The notes below the pieces were generated by a model. It was given only the letters and a program-made list of their open reading frames with translations, was not told the DNA's origin and searched no databases. 64,000 nucleotides of DNA from the NCBI RefSeq assembly GCF_014191425.1, contig NZ_JACHWP010000002.1:62001-126000 (forward strand), in the 5' to 3' direction. Below, piece by piece: positions 1-8,277 of this stretch. How positions within the stretch are numbered: position 1 is the stretch's first letter; each line of letters begins with the position of its first letter. Both the position numbers and the translations under genes were made by a program. The stretch comes from Helcobacillus massiliensis. Lineage in GTDB: Bacteria; Actinomycetota; Actinomycetes; Actinomycetales; Dermabacteraceae.

Positions 1-441
1 CTGCGCCGGGTTCGCGGTCGGGCCCTGCAGGTTCCCGGTGATCTCGTCCCAGTCGGGCACGGCGCGGCGGATCTCGTCGGCTTCCGCGGCGGCGCGGGTG
101 TCGCTGTAGAGAACGGCGCGCCCCGTGCACGGGGCTCGATGACCGGCTCTGGCCGGATCCGCGCCGGCCGGGCCGGAGCCTGCATCGGTCTCCTCCGCGA
201 GCACCAGGGTCTGCATCTGCCCCGTCAGCGCGATCGCTTCGACATCGGACCACGCCGGGTGCGCCAGCAGGTCCGCCACCACCGCGGTGAGGGCGGCGCA
301 CCAGTCGTCCGGGTCCTGTTCGGCGGCGCCCGTCTCAGGCGCGTGGGTCGGATAGGCGCGGCTCGCTGCTGCGAGGACTCGGCCACGATCCACGAGGGCG
401 GCCTTCAGCGCCGTGGTGCCGACGTCGACGGCGAGGATCAT
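1..441 (-). CDS. FGGY-family carbohydrate kinase, xylulokinase-like (C-terminal part outside window)
   Basis: The 147 visible codons encode the N-terminal part of an ATP-dependent sugar kinase of the FGGY family, which phosphorylates sugars such as xylulose in the cytoplasm. Residues 6-10 (DVGTT) form the first phosphate-binding loop, followed by LKAALVD. EQDPDDW (41-47), TGQMQ (73-77) and a later SDTRA correspond to conserved substrate-domain motifs of xylulokinases. The ATG overlaps the truA stop codon by four bases (ATGA), so the two genes are co-transcribed. The gene runs off the left edge and the second kinase domain is not seen. Family assignment is good; xylulose as the substrate is a guess from resemblance. 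Confidence 0.8.
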   Translation of the reverse strand, partial: MILAVDVGTTALKAALVDRGRVLAAASRAYPTHAPETGAAEQDPDDWCAALTAVVADLLAHPAWSDVEAIALTGQMQTLVLAEETDAGSGPAGADPARAGHRAPCTGRAVLYSDTRAAAEADEIRRAVPDWDEITGNLQGPTANPAQ

Positions 442-1316
442 GCCGGCCTCACCCACGTGTCGCCGCGCTTGCCGCGGGTCTGCTGGGCCCGCGCGGCGAG
501 CTGGTCATCCTCCGGGTAGCCGACTGACTCCAGCGTCAGTCCGTGCGGCGCGAACATGGGGGCGCTGCCGGCGGCGTCGCGGCGGGGCGTCGCGACGAGG
601 GCCGCCATCCAGGCGGCGTCGGCCCGCCCCTCCCCCACGGCGACGCTCGCACCCACGATGGAGCGGACCATGTGATGACAGAACGCGTCGGCCTCCACCA
701 CCGCGACCACCAGTCCCGCATCCGCGAGAGGGTGGCCGGCGCCGTCGGTCAGGGGGACGCGCTCCCACGAGATCGACAGGAGGGTGCGGATGGTGGTGGC
801 GTCCTCGCGGGGGCGGCAGAAGGAGAGGAAGTCGTGTTCACCGATGAGGGCGCGCGCGGCAGCGTCCATCGCCTCCGCGTCCAGGGGGCGCTTGTGGTTC
901 ATGACGTCGCGCCGCAGCGGCGAGCGGGTCGCGATCGAATCGGCGATGCGGTACCGGTAGCGGCGGGACAGCGCGGAGAAGCGGGCGTCGAAGTCATCGG
1001 AGACGGCGCGGGCGTCCGTCACCACGATGTCGCGGGGCAGCACAGCGGCGAGGCGTTCGCACATGGCGCGGCCGGGGGTGCGGTCGCTGCGGCCCGGCAT
1101 CCGCGCCCACGCCTCCTCGGGGACGTCGACGTGCAGCACCTGGCCGGTGGCGTGGACGCCGGCGTCGGTGCGGCCGGCGACATGCACCCGCACCTCGTGG
1201 CGGAGGATCCGGAACAGTCCCTTCTCCACCTCACCCTGGACGGTGCGCAGGGCCGGTTGGATGCTCCAGCCGCTGAAGTCCGTGCCGTCGTAGGCGAGGT
1301 CCAGGCGAATGCGCAT
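438..1316 (-). CDS. truA: tRNA pseudouridine(38-40) synthase TruA
   Basis: TruA converts U38-U40 of the anticodon stem to pseudouridine. The 292-residue protein opens with RLDLAYDGTDFSGW and carries the catalytic motif GRTDAGVHA, with the nucleophilic Asp at residue 51. Length is normal for actinobacterial TruA. The ATG at 1316 gives the canonical N terminus. In many bacteria truA follows rplQ directly. Here rplQ ends about 31 kb away and truA is instead followed by a sugar-kinase gene with a four-base overlap. Confidence 0.95.
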   Translation of the reverse strand: MRIRLDLAYDGTDFSGWSIQPALRTVQGEVEKGLFRILRHEVRVHVAGRTDAGVHATGQVLHVDVPEEAWARMPGRSDRTPGRAMCERLAAVLPRDIVVTDARAVSDDFDARFSALSRRYRYRIADSIATRSPLRRDVMNHKRPLDAEAMDAAARALIGEHDFLSFCRPREDATTIRTLLSISWERVPLTDGAGHPLADAGLVVAVVEADAFCHHMVRSIVGASVAVGEGRADAAWMAALVATPRRDAAGSAPMFAPHGLTLESVGYPEDDQLAARAQQTRGKRGDTWVRPA

Positions 1317-1430
1317 CAGCGGGGCGGTCCTTCCGGGCGGAGCAGCGGGCGGGATGGGGCGCGACTGAGACTACCGGAGACCGGTCACAGGCCCCGCCTG
1401 CCCGGTGGCCCGACGGGTGCTCCAGCGCGA

Positions 1431-1443
1431 TAGGCTGGCGCCT
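1431..1443 (+). promoter_or_regulatory. Candidate -10 element of a leaderless purD promoter
   Basis: TAGGCT lies at 1431-1436, seven bases before the GTG at 1444. No Shine-Dalgarno sequence precedes the GTG, so transcription probably starts at or next to the start codon. No convincing -35 is visible. The recurring GCACCCGTCGG motif (reverse complement, 1410-1420) sits just upstream. Confidence 0.5.
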
Positions 1444-2730
1444 GTGAAGATTCTGGTTGTTGGTCACGGAGGCCGCGAACACGCGATCGTTCGCCGTCTC
1501 TCCCTCGATTCCCCTGCCCCTGAGATCCACGCCGCGCCGGGCAACCCCGGCATCGCCGAGCTCGCCACCGTCCATGACATCGCCGTCACGGACCATCAGG
1601 GCATCATCGCCCTTGCCCGCGACCTCGCGATCGACCTCGTGGTCATCGGCCCCGAAGCGCCCCTGGTCAACGGCCTCGCCGATGACCTCACCGCCGCCGG
1701 CATCACCGTGTTCGGCCCGTCGCAGGCCGCCGCGCAGCTGGAGGGCTCCAAGGACTTCGCGAAGTCCGTCATGCACCGCGCCGGCGTCCCGACCTCCCGC
1801 TCCGTCACCGTCACGAAGCTGCAGGATGTGGAGGCGGCGCTGGATGCGATGAACCCGTCGGGCCGCGTCCCCTACGTGGTGAAGGACGACGGCCTCGCCG
1901 CCGGCAAGGGCGTGGTGGTCTCCATCTTCAAGGAGGACGCCCTCGACCATGCCGAGGCGGCCCTGTCCGCACCGGGCGGCCGCGTGGTGATCGAGGAGTT
2001 CCTCGACGGCCCCGAACTGTCGGTGTTCTGCATCTCCGACGGCACCACCGTGCGCGCCCTCGCCCCCGCGCAGGACTTCAAGCGCGCCTTCAACTTCGAC
2101 CAGGGGCCCAACACCGGCGGTATGGGCGCCTACTCCCCGCTGCCGTGGATCGAGACCGAGTCCGTGCTGGACGAGGTGGTCCGCACCGTCGCCCAGCCCA
2201 CGGTCGATGCGATGCGGGAGGACGGCACGCCGTTCGTCGGCATCCTGTACTGCGGGCTGTCCCGCACGAAGCAGGGCCTGCGCGTCATCGAGTTCAACGC
2301 GCGCTTCGGCGACCCGGAGACCCAGGTGGTGCTGGAGCGCCTCGCCTCTCCGTTCGCGCCGCTGCTGCTGGCCGCCGCGAAGGGCGAACTGGATCAGGCG
2401 GAGCCGCTGCGCTGGCACGACCACGCCGCCGTCACCGTGGTCCTCGCCTCCGAGGGATACCCGAAGTCCGCCCGCAAGGGCGATGTGATCGGCGGGATCG
2501 AGAAGGCGGAGGAGTTCGGCGCCCACATCATCCACGCCGGCACCGCCCGGAACTCCCGCGGCGAGCTCGTGTCCGACGGCGGCCGCGTCCTGTCCGTCGT
2601 GGCGGTCGGCGAGTCGCTCGAAGACGCCCGCTCCCGCGCGCAGATGGCGATCAGCCACATCACCCTGCCGGGGTCGCACTTCCGCACCGACATCGCCCAG
2701 CGCGCAGCCGCCGGTGAGGTGGAGGCATGA
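1444..2730 (+). CDS. purD: Phosphoribosylamine-glycine ligase (GAR synthetase)
   Basis: PurD joins glycine to phosphoribosylamine using ATP, the second step of purine synthesis. The 428-residue protein starts VKILVVGHGGREHAI, the typical N-terminal glycine-rich loop, and has an ATP-grasp core (KDDGLAAGKGV, IEEFLDG, then GPNTGGMGAYSP). I chose GTG at 1444 over an in-frame ATG at 1405 because the family begins at KILVVG. The upstream bases carry a -10-like hexamer but no ribosome-binding site. The stop overlaps the purC start (ATGA), so purD-purC is an operon. Confidence 0.95.
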   Translation: MKILVVGHGGREHAIVRRLSLDSPAPEIHAAPGNPGIAELATVHDIAVTDHQGIIALARDLAIDLVVIGPEAPLVNGLADDLTAAGITVFGPSQAAAQLEGSKDFAKSVMHRAGVPTSRSVTVTKLQDVEAALDAMNPSGRVPYVVKDDGLAAGKGVVVSIFKEDALDHAEAALSAPGGRVVIEEFLDGPELSVFCISDGTTVRALAPAQDFKRAFNFDQGPNTGGMGAYSPLPWIETESVLDEVVRTVAQPTVDAMREDGTPFVGILYCGLSRTKQGLRVIEFNARFGDPETQVVLERLASPFAPLLLAAAKGELDQAEPLRWHDHAAVTVVLASEGYPKSARKGDVIGGIEKAEEFGAHIIHAGTARNSRGELVSDGGRVLSVVAVGESLEDARSRAQMAISHITLPGSHFRTDIAQRAAAGEVEA

Positions 2731-3632
2731 GCGAGGCGCTGCTGGACGCCCCGCGCCTCGACGGCTGGGACCACGCGGTCAGCGGCAAGGTCCGCGAACT
2801 GTACGTCCCCGCCGGCGAGTCGCTCAGCACCGCGCGGGAGGTGCTGGTGCTGGCAACGGACCGCATCAGCGCATTCGACTTCTCCCTGCAGCCCGGCATC
2901 CCCGACAAGGGCCGCATTCTCACCCGCATGTCCGTGCTGTGGTTCGACCTGCTGAAGGACGTGGTCCCGAACCATGTCATCAGCGCCGAGGACGTCCCGG
3001 AGCCGGTGCGCGGCCGGGCCCTGCGCTGCCAGGGGCTCGATATGCTCCCGCTGGAGTGCATCGTGCGCGGCTACCTGACCGGGTCGGGGCTCGCGGACTA
3101 CCGCGCGTCGGGATCCGTCGGCGGGCATGCGCTCCCGGCGGGGCTCGAGGACGGCTCCCGCCTGCCGGAGCCGATCTACACCCCGTCCACGAAGGCGGAG
3201 GTCGGCGGACACGACGAGAACATCACGGTCGCGCAAGCACGCGAGCTGGTGGGCGAGGACCTCGGGGCGCAGGCGGAGGAGGCGTCGCTGGAGGTGTACC
3301 GCCGGGCCGCTGACTTCGCCCGCGAGCGCGGCATCATCCTCGCGGATACGAAGCTGGAGTTCGGCACCTCGCGGGCCGACGGCTCGCTCGTCCTCGGCGA
3401 TGAGGTCCTCACCCCGGACTCCTCCCGCTTCTGGGACGCTGACGGGTACCGGGTCGGCCAGGCGCAGCCGAGCTTCGACAAGCAGTTCGTGCGCGACTTC
3501 CTGACGAGCGCCGAGTCCGGCTGGGACCGCGCCTCGGGTGAGGAGCCGCCGGTGCTGCCGGAGAGGATCGTGGAGGCCACGCGCGCGAAGTACATCGACG
3601 CGCTGGAGCGGCTCACGGGCGAGCGGTTCTGA
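2727..3632 (+). CDS. purC: Phosphoribosylaminoimidazole-succinocarboxamide synthase (SAICAR synthetase)
   Basis: PurC condenses CAIR with aspartate using ATP. The 301-residue protein has the long form seen in actinobacteria, with GKVRELY near the N terminus, ATDRISAFDF, and the substrate motif LPLECIVRGYLTGSG. IYTPSTKAEVGGHDENI and LADTKLEFG are further signatures. Its ATG overlaps the purD stop, and GGTGGAGG just upstream serves as ribosome-binding site. Substrates flow from PurD through PurQLS to PurC, although the other genes are in separate groups. Confidence 0.95.
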   Translation: MSEALLDAPRLDGWDHAVSGKVRELYVPAGESLSTAREVLVLATDRISAFDFSLQPGIPDKGRILTRMSVLWFDLLKDVVPNHVISAEDVPEPVRGRALRCQGLDMLPLECIVRGYLTGSGLADYRASGSVGGHALPAGLEDGSRLPEPIYTPSTKAEVGGHDENITVAQARELVGEDLGAQAEEASLEVYRRAADFARERGIILADTKLEFGTSRADGSLVLGDEVLTPDSSRFWDADGYRVGQAQPSFDKQFVRDFLTSAESGWDRASGEEPPVLPERIVEATRAKYIDALERLTGERF

Positions 3633-3710
3633 CCGTCCCACACTGATGCGGCCCGGGCCGCTGGTTCATGGCACAATGTCCGCAGATCGTTACGAGGAGG
3701 ACTCACCCCA

Positions 3711-4046
3711 ATGATGATGGCGCTGATTGTCAACACGCTCGGCCTGTCCCTGATCGGCATCATTATGGCCGCTGCAGGCATCATGCTGCGCCGCTCTGCT
3801 GATTCCCACGCCGAGCACCGCCGCGAGCAGAACCTGGCTCTGTCGCCGATGCTGGTGGTGGGCGGTGTCATCACCCTGCTGATGGGGCTGACCTTCCTGT
3901 TCCTCGCCGTGTTCATCCACTGGCCGCACCAGTTCCCGTCGATGGCCGGTGCCGTGCTGGCCACCTTGTTCGCGCCGTACCTGGTGCCGCTGCTCTTCGC
4001 CTGGCTCGCCCGCGGCCGCGCCGAGAAGGCCGTGTACCCGTACTGA
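3711..4046 (+). CDS. Small integral membrane protein of unknown function
   Basis: I do not recognise this 111-residue protein. Three hydrophobic stretches are visible: about residues 4-25, 47-70 and 78-98. Between the first two lies a charged segment rich in Arg, His and Glu (RRSADSHAEHRREQ). The C terminus RGRAEKAVYPY is likely cytoplasmic. GAGGAGGA about ten bases upstream is a strong ribosome-binding site. Three consecutive ATG codons make the exact start uncertain by up to two residues. A perfect hairpin follows the stop, so the gene is probably monocistronic. Confidence 0.75.
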   Translation: MMMALIVNTLGLSLIGIIMAAAGIMLRRSADSHAEHRREQNLALSPMLVVGGVITLLMGLTFLFLAVFIHWPHQFPSMAGAVLATLFAPYLVPLLFAWLARGRAEKAVYPY

Positions 4047-4068
4047 GCGCCGTCGCACACTGACGCTG

Positions 4069-4100
4069 AAGGCCCCGCTGGCATCCGCCGCGGGGCCTTC
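4069..4100 (+). terminator. Intrinsic terminator after the small membrane protein
   Basis: AAGGCCCCGC (4069-4078) pairs perfectly with GCGGGGCCTT (4090-4099) around an 11-nt loop, followed by a short pyrimidine run. It lies 22 nt after the stop codon at 4046. Confidence 0.75.
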
Positions 4101-4181
4101 GCTCTGCCCGGTCCCCGGCGCCCCCCGCCCGGCGAGAGACCCTCAGCGCTCCGCGGTCGCGCGGTGGTGCACACTGGAGGC

Positions 4182-4778
4182 ATGACCACTTCGGCCTCCT
4201 CCGCCCCGGCGCCGCTGCGCATCACAGACGACCGCGACGCCGATTCCCTCCTCACCGAGAACCCGCTCGCCCTGCTCATCGGCATGCTGCTCGACCAGCA
4301 GGTCCCGATGGAGACCGCGTTCGCCGGCCCGCTCAAACTGCAGCAGCGCGTCGGTGCCCTCGACGCCGCCACCATCGCCGACCAGGACCCCGAGCAGTTC
4401 CTCGCAGCGTTCCGCGAAACCCCCGCGGTGCACCGATTCCCGAAGTCGATGGCGGAGCGTGTGCAGAAGCTGTGCCGTCAGATCATCGAGGACTACGACG
4501 GTGACGCCGCCGCGCTGTGGACCGACGGCGACCCGGACGGCCGCGAGGTCCTCAAACGGTTGAAGGCCCTGCCCGGCTTCGGTGACCAGAAGTCCCGCAT
4601 CTTCCTCGCCCTGCTCGGCAAGCAGTACGGCTACACCGGTGAGGGGTGGCGGGAGGCAGCCGGTGACTACGGCGCCGACGGCACCACCCTCAGCGTCGCC
4701 GACATCACCTCGCCGGAGTCGCTCATCGCCGTGCGGGAGACGAAGCAGGCGATGAAGAGGGCAGCGAAGAAGAAGTGA
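4182..4778 (+). CDS. HhH-GPD-type base-excision repair-like protein
   Basis: This 198-residue protein resembles a small actinobacterial family related to helix-hairpin-helix DNA glycosylases. Residues 30-40 (NPLALLIGMLLDQQVPME) match the conserved N-terminal helix of the fold. LKALPGFGDQKSRIFLALL forms the hairpin. The usual catalytic Lys/Asp arrangement of EndoIII or AlkA is not obvious, so activity is uncertain. The C terminus is Lys-rich. I place the start at ATG 4182. GGAGG sits only one base upstream, too close for a ribosome-binding site, while CACACT lies six bases before it, which fits a leaderless transcript. Confidence 0.75.
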   Translation: MTTSASSAPAPLRITDDRDADSLLTENPLALLIGMLLDQQVPMETAFAGPLKLQQRVGALDAATIADQDPEQFLAAFRETPAVHRFPKSMAERVQKLCRQIIEDYDGDAAALWTDGDPDGREVLKRLKALPGFGDQKSRIFLALLGKQYGYTGEGWREAAGDYGADGTTLSVADITSPESLIAVRETKQAMKRAAKKK

Positions 4779-4785
4779 ATCCGCA

Positions 4786-4814
4786 GGCCCTCGTCACATC
4801 ACGTGACGGGGGCC
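4786..4814 (+). terminator. Strong hairpin between the HhH gene and pflB
   Basis: A 12-bp stem (4786-4797 with 4803-4814, one G-T pair) encloses a 5-nt loop, starting 8 nt after the HhH stop codon. There is no T run, so it may act as a weak terminator. Its top contains TCACATCACGTGA, an imperfect palindrome that could also be an operator for the pfl genes. Confidence 0.55.
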
Positions 4815-4858
4815 GCCCTGCATGCCGTTGGTCCCACCATCCTCTCGATCCGGCCCCA

Positions 4859-4877
4859 TAGCCTGGTGGTGCACCAG
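4859..4877 (+). promoter_or_regulatory. Candidate pflB -10 element and overlapping inverted repeat
   Basis: TAGCCT (4859-4864) fits the -10 pattern seen elsewhere in this window. It overlaps the inverted repeat CTGGTG-gtg-CACCAG (4863-4877), which would cover the transcription start and could bind a repressor. A leader of about 30 nt then carries GAGGAAGG before the pflB ATG. No recognised Rex or FNR/CRP consensus is seen. Confidence 0.4.
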
Positions 4878-4903
4878 AGAGCAGAGGAAGGGAACCGACT
4901 GCG

Positions 4904-7030
4904 ATGACTGCCACTGACAACAAGGCCCCCACGCCCGGCACGGCTGCGCCGGAGGGCACCGCGAGGGCATGGGACGGCTTCACCACCGGTGACTGGACCG
5001 AGCAGATCGATGTGCGCGACTTCATCCAGCGCAACTACCGCACCTACGAGGGCGACGCCTCGTTCCTCTCCGGCCCGACCGACAAGACCCTGCGCGTGTG
5101 GGACACCCTGGAGAAGGAGTACCTCTCCGAGGAGCGCAAGCGCCGCGTCTACGACGTCGACACCCACACCCCCGCCGACATCGATGCCTTCCCCGCCGGC
5201 TACATCAGCGAGGACGACGACGTGGTGGTCGGCCTGCAGACCGATGTGCCCCTCAAGCGCGCCATGATGCCCAACGGCGGTTGGCGCATGGTGGAGACCG
5301 CCATCAAGGAGGCCGGCAAGGAGGTGGACGAGGACGTCAAGAAGGTCTTCACGAAGTACCGCAAGACCCACAACGACGGCGTCTTCGACATCTACACCCC
5401 GCGCATCCGCGCTGCCCGCTCCAGCCACATCATCACCGGCCTGCCCGACGCCTACGGCCGCGGCCGCATCATTGGCGACTACCGCCGGGTCGCCCTCTAC
5501 GGCGTGGACCGCCTCATCGAGGACAAGATGCGCGCGAAGGACGCCGTGGCGGACCTCGGCTTCTCCGAGCACTGGGCCCGCTACCGTGAGGAGCACTCCG
5601 AGCAGATCAAGGCGCTGAAGAAGCTGATCACCCTCGGCGACCTGTACGGCATCGATGTGCGCCGCCCTGCGGAGAACGCCCACGAGGCCGTGCAGTGGAC
5701 GTACATGGCGTACCTCGGCGCGGTGAAGAGCCAGGACGGCGCCGCCATGTCCATCGGCCGCCTCTCCCCGTTCTTCGACATCTACTTCGAGCGCGACCTC
5801 GCCGCCGGCACCCTCACCGAGGAGCAGGCGCAGGAGATCATCGACCAGTTCGTGATCAAGCTGCGCATCGTGCGGTTCCTGCGCACCATCGACTACGACC
5901 AGATCTTCTCCGGTGACCCCTACTGGGCGACCTGGTCCGACGGCGGCTTCTCCTCCGACGGGCGCGCCCAGGTCACGAAGACCTCATTCCGCCTGCTGCA
6001 GACGCTGAGGAACCTCGGCCCGGCCCCGGAGCCGAACATCACGATCTTCTGGGACCCGGAGCTGCCGGCCGGCTACAAGGAGTTCTGCTCGGCGATCTCG
6101 ATCGAGACGTCCTCGATCCAGTACGAGTCGGATCAGCAGATCCGGGGCCGCTGGGGCGATGACGCCGCGATCGCGTGCTGCGTGTCCCCGATGAAGGTCG
6201 GCAAGCAGATGCAGTTCTTCGGCGCCCGCGTCAACGCCGGCAAGGCGCTGCTGTACGCCATCAACGGCGGCCGCGACGAGGTCACCGGCAAGCAGGTCAC
6301 CGAACCGGGCCTGCACACCCCGATCGAGGGCGACGGACCGCTGGACTTCGACGAGGTGTGGCAGAAGTACGAGCTCATGCTCGACTGGGTGGTCGGCACC
6401 TACGTGGAGGCGCTGAACATCATCCACTACGCGCACGACAAGTACGCGTACGAAGCGATCGAGATGGCGCTGCACGATTCGGAGATCATCCGCACGATGG
6501 GCTGCGGTATCGCCGGCCTGTCGATCGTGGCGGACTCCCTGTCCGCGATCAAGTACGCGAAGGTCACCCCGATCCGTGACGAGACCGGTCTGATCGTCGA
6601 CTACCGCACGGAGGGCGACTTCCCCGCGTACGGCAACGACGATGACCGCGCTGACGACATCGCGGCGACGATCGTGCACACCGTGATGCAGAAGATCAAC
6701 GCGATTCCGATGTACCGCGACGCGATCCCGACCCAGTCGGTCCTGACGATCACGTCCAACGTGGTGTACGGCAAGGCGACGGGCAACTTCCCGTCGGGCC
6801 ACCGCGCCGGCACCCCGTTCTCCCCGGGCGCGAACCCCGCGAACGGCATGGACACGCACGGCATGGTCGCCTCCATGCTGAGCGTGGGCAAGCTCGACTA
6901 CAACGACGCGCTGGACGGCATTTCGCTGACCAACACGATCACCCCGCAGGGCCTCGGACGCACCGAGGAGGAGCGGATCACAAACCTGGTCGGCATCCTG
7001 GACGCCGGCTTCATCATGGAGGAGGACTGA
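4904..7030 (+). CDS. pflB: Formate C-acetyltransferase catalytic subunit lacking its glycyl-radical domain
   Basis: Pyruvate formate-lyase converts pyruvate and CoA to acetyl-CoA and formate under anaerobic conditions. This 708-residue protein has the whole catalytic barrel, including the paired active-site cysteines at 425-426 in ACCVSPM. It stops at [16 protein letters not shown], exactly where one-piece enzymes (about 760 residues in E. coli) continue into the glycyl-radical domain, so the radical motif RVSGYAV is absent here. That motif is encoded by the next gene, one base downstream in another frame. GAGGAAGG precedes the ATG. The two proteins presumably assemble into one active enzyme. 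Confidence 0.95.
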   Translation: MTATDNKAPTPGTAAPEGTARAWDGFTTGDWTEQIDVRDFIQRNYRTYEGDASFLSGPTDKTLRVWDTLEKEYLSEERKRRVYDVDTHTPADIDAFPAGYISEDDDVVVGLQTDVPLKRAMMPNGGWRMVETAIKEAGKEVDEDVKKVFTKYRKTHNDGVFDIYTPRIRAARSSHIITGLPDAYGRGRIIGDYRRVALYGVDRLIEDKMRAKDAVADLGFSEHWARYREEHSEQIKALKKLITLGDLYGIDVRRPAENAHEAVQWTYMAYLGAVKSQDGAAMSIGRLSPFFDIYFERDLAAGTLTEEQAQEIIDQFVIKLRIVRFLRTIDYDQIFSGDPYWATWSDGGFSSDGRAQVTKTSFRLLQTLRNLGPAPEPNITIFWDPELPAGYKEFCSAISIETSSIQYESDQQIRGRWGDDAAIACCVSPMKVGKQMQFFGARVNAGKALLYAINGGRDEVTGKQVTEPGLHTPIEGDGPLDFDEVWQKYELMLDWVVGTYVEALNIIHYAHDKYAYEAIEMALHDSEIIRTMGCGIAGLSIVADSLSAIKYAKVTPIRDETGLIVDYRTEGDFPAYGNDDDRADDIAATIVHTVMQKINAIPMYRDAIPTQSVLTITSNVVYGKATGNFPSGHRAGTPFSPGANPANGMDTHGMVASMLSVGKLDYNDALDGISLTNTITPQGLGRTEEERITNLVGILDAGFIMEED

Positions 7031-7031
7031 C

Positions 7032-7334
7032 ATGACCACCACCGAGAACAACCGAGCAGCAGCATCCACGACAGGAGACACCGACATGGTCCCCACGTTC
7101 GAGGAGCGTCTGGCTTCGATGAAGGCCAACCGCGCGGAGAACAACATGGATTCCGGCCTGTACCACGCGAACATCAACGTCCTGAACAAGGACACCCTGG
7201 AGGACGCGATGGAGAACCCGGAGAACTACCCGAACCTCACGGTTCGCGTGTCCGGCTACGCCGTGAACTTCGTGAAGCTCACGCGCGAGCAGCAGCTGGA
7301 CGTCCTCAACCGCACGTTCCACCAGAACGCCTGA
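7032..7334 (+). CDS. grcA: Separate glycyl-radical domain of pyruvate formate-lyase (GrcA-like)
   Basis: The 100-residue protein carries the C-terminal domain missing from Pfl[21 protein letters not shown], then VRVSGYAV with the radical Gly at residue 75, and [13 protein letters not shown]. It resembles E. coli GrcA/YfiD, which replaces an oxygen-cleaved radical domain. Here it seems to be the normal partner, because PflB has no such domain. Residues 1-40 match nothing I recognise and are polar. GGAGGAGG lies just before ATG 7032. A second start, ATG 7086 with AGGAGA, would give 82 residues and still include the whole domain. Confidence 0.92.
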   Translation: MTTTENNRAAASTTGDTDMVPTFEERLASMKANRAENNMDSGLYHANINVLNKDTLEDAMENPENYPNLTVRVSGYAVNFVKLTREQQLDVLNRTFHQNA

Positions 7335-7344
7335 GGCGGAACCG

Positions 7345-8193
7345 ATGAACCAGCCCCACGCAGTGGATCTGCTCACCGGCGCCGAGCGTCGCCTCGGCGC
7401 CGGCATCGAAGGACTCGAGGAGACGGTCCTGGACCGCCCTGACCGCCTCGCCTCGATCCGTGCCGGTGAGCTCGCAAGCATCCACTCGTGGGAGCTGGTC
7501 ACCGCGGTGGACGGCCCCGGCACCCGCTTGACCGTCTTCTTCTCCGGCTGCCCGCTGCGCTGCCTGTACTGCCACAACCCGGACACGATGGTGATGCGGG
7601 ACGGACAGGACATCTCCCTGGACGAACTGGTGAAGCGGATCCGCCGGTACCGCTCGGTGTTCCGCGCCTCCGGCGGCGGCATCACCCTGTCCGGCGGAGA
7701 GGTGCTGATGCAGCCGGCGTTCGCCGCGAACCTGCTGCACGCTGCCCACGAGATGGGCGTGCACACCGCGATCGACACCTCCGGGTTCCTCGGCCGGCAT
7801 GTCAGTGACCAGATGCTCGAGGGCATCGACCTCGTCCTGCTGGATGTGAAGAGCGGCGACGAGGACACCTACAAGACGGTGACGGGCCGCGACCTGCAGC
7901 CCACCATCGAGTTCGGTGACCGCCTCGCAGAGGCCGGCACCGAGATCTGGGTGCGGTTCGTGCTCGTACCCGGCCTGACCGATGATCCCGCGAACATCGA
8001 GAAGGTCGCGGACATCGCGTCCCGCTGGTCCACGGTGTCCCGGGTGGAGGTGCTGCCGTTCCACCAGATGGGGCAGGACAAGTGGGAGAACCTGGGGCTC
8101 GCCTACCAGCTGAAGGACACTCCCCCACCCACCAACGAGCAGGTGGAGGCCGCCCGGGAGGTCTTCCGCGCCCGCGGCATCACCACCTACTGA
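7345..8193 (+). CDS. pflA: Pyruvate formate-lyase activating enzyme (radical SAM)
   Basis: PflA uses a [4Fe-4S] cluster and S-adenosylmethionine to place the radical on the glycine of the lyase. The cluster motif CxxxCxxC is at Cys69, Cys73 and Cys76 (SGCPLRCLYCHNPD). GGGITLSGGEVLMQ and KSGDEDTYKTVTG are further family signatures. The protein has 282 residues against about 246 in E. coli. The extra length is an N-terminal stretch of some 45 residues before HSWELVTAVDGPG. The gene starts 10 nt after the radical-domain gene, so pflB-grcA-pflA is one operon closed by a strong terminator. Confidence 0.95.
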   Translation: MNQPHAVDLLTGAERRLGAGIEGLEETVLDRPDRLASIRAGELASIHSWELVTAVDGPGTRLTVFFSGCPLRCLYCHNPDTMVMRDGQDISLDELVKRIRRYRSVFRASGGGITLSGGEVLMQPAFAANLLHAAHEMGVHTAIDTSGFLGRHVSDQMLEGIDLVLLDVKSGDEDTYKTVTGRDLQPTIEFGDRLAEAGTEIWVRFVLVPGLTDDPANIEKVADIASRWSTVSRVEVLPFHQMGQDKWENLGLAYQLKDTPPPTNEQVEAAREVFRARGITTY

Positions 8194-8212
8194 TATCAGC
8201 ACCGCTGAACCG

Positions 8213-8250
8213 CAGCGGCCCACCGAGCAGATGCTCAGTGGGCCGCTGTT
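8213..8250. terminator. Terminator between convergent pflA and phosphoesterase genes
   Basis: CAGCGGCCCAC (8213-8223) pairs with GTGGGCCGCTG (8238-8248). Inside, GAGC and GCTC pair again. A TT-rich stretch follows on the + strand. It lies 20 nt after pflA and 30 nt beyond the opposing gene's end, so it probably works in both directions. Confidence 0.8.
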
Positions 8251-8277
8251 CTGTGAGCGGCAGCGCGGGGCGCCGCC

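Noticed and set aside
1231-2679. Long reading frame opposite purD
   Set aside because: A shadow frame caused by high GC at third positions: low-complexity composition, no recognisable domain, no ribosome-binding site. The same holds for long frames opposite purL (25387-27684) and rpoBC (58215-61901).
7000-7050. pflB broken by a frameshift
   Set aside because: The second gene has its own strong ribosome-binding site and about 40 unrelated residues before the radical domain, and the first ends cleanly at the domain border. A simple indel would leave continuous homology across the join.
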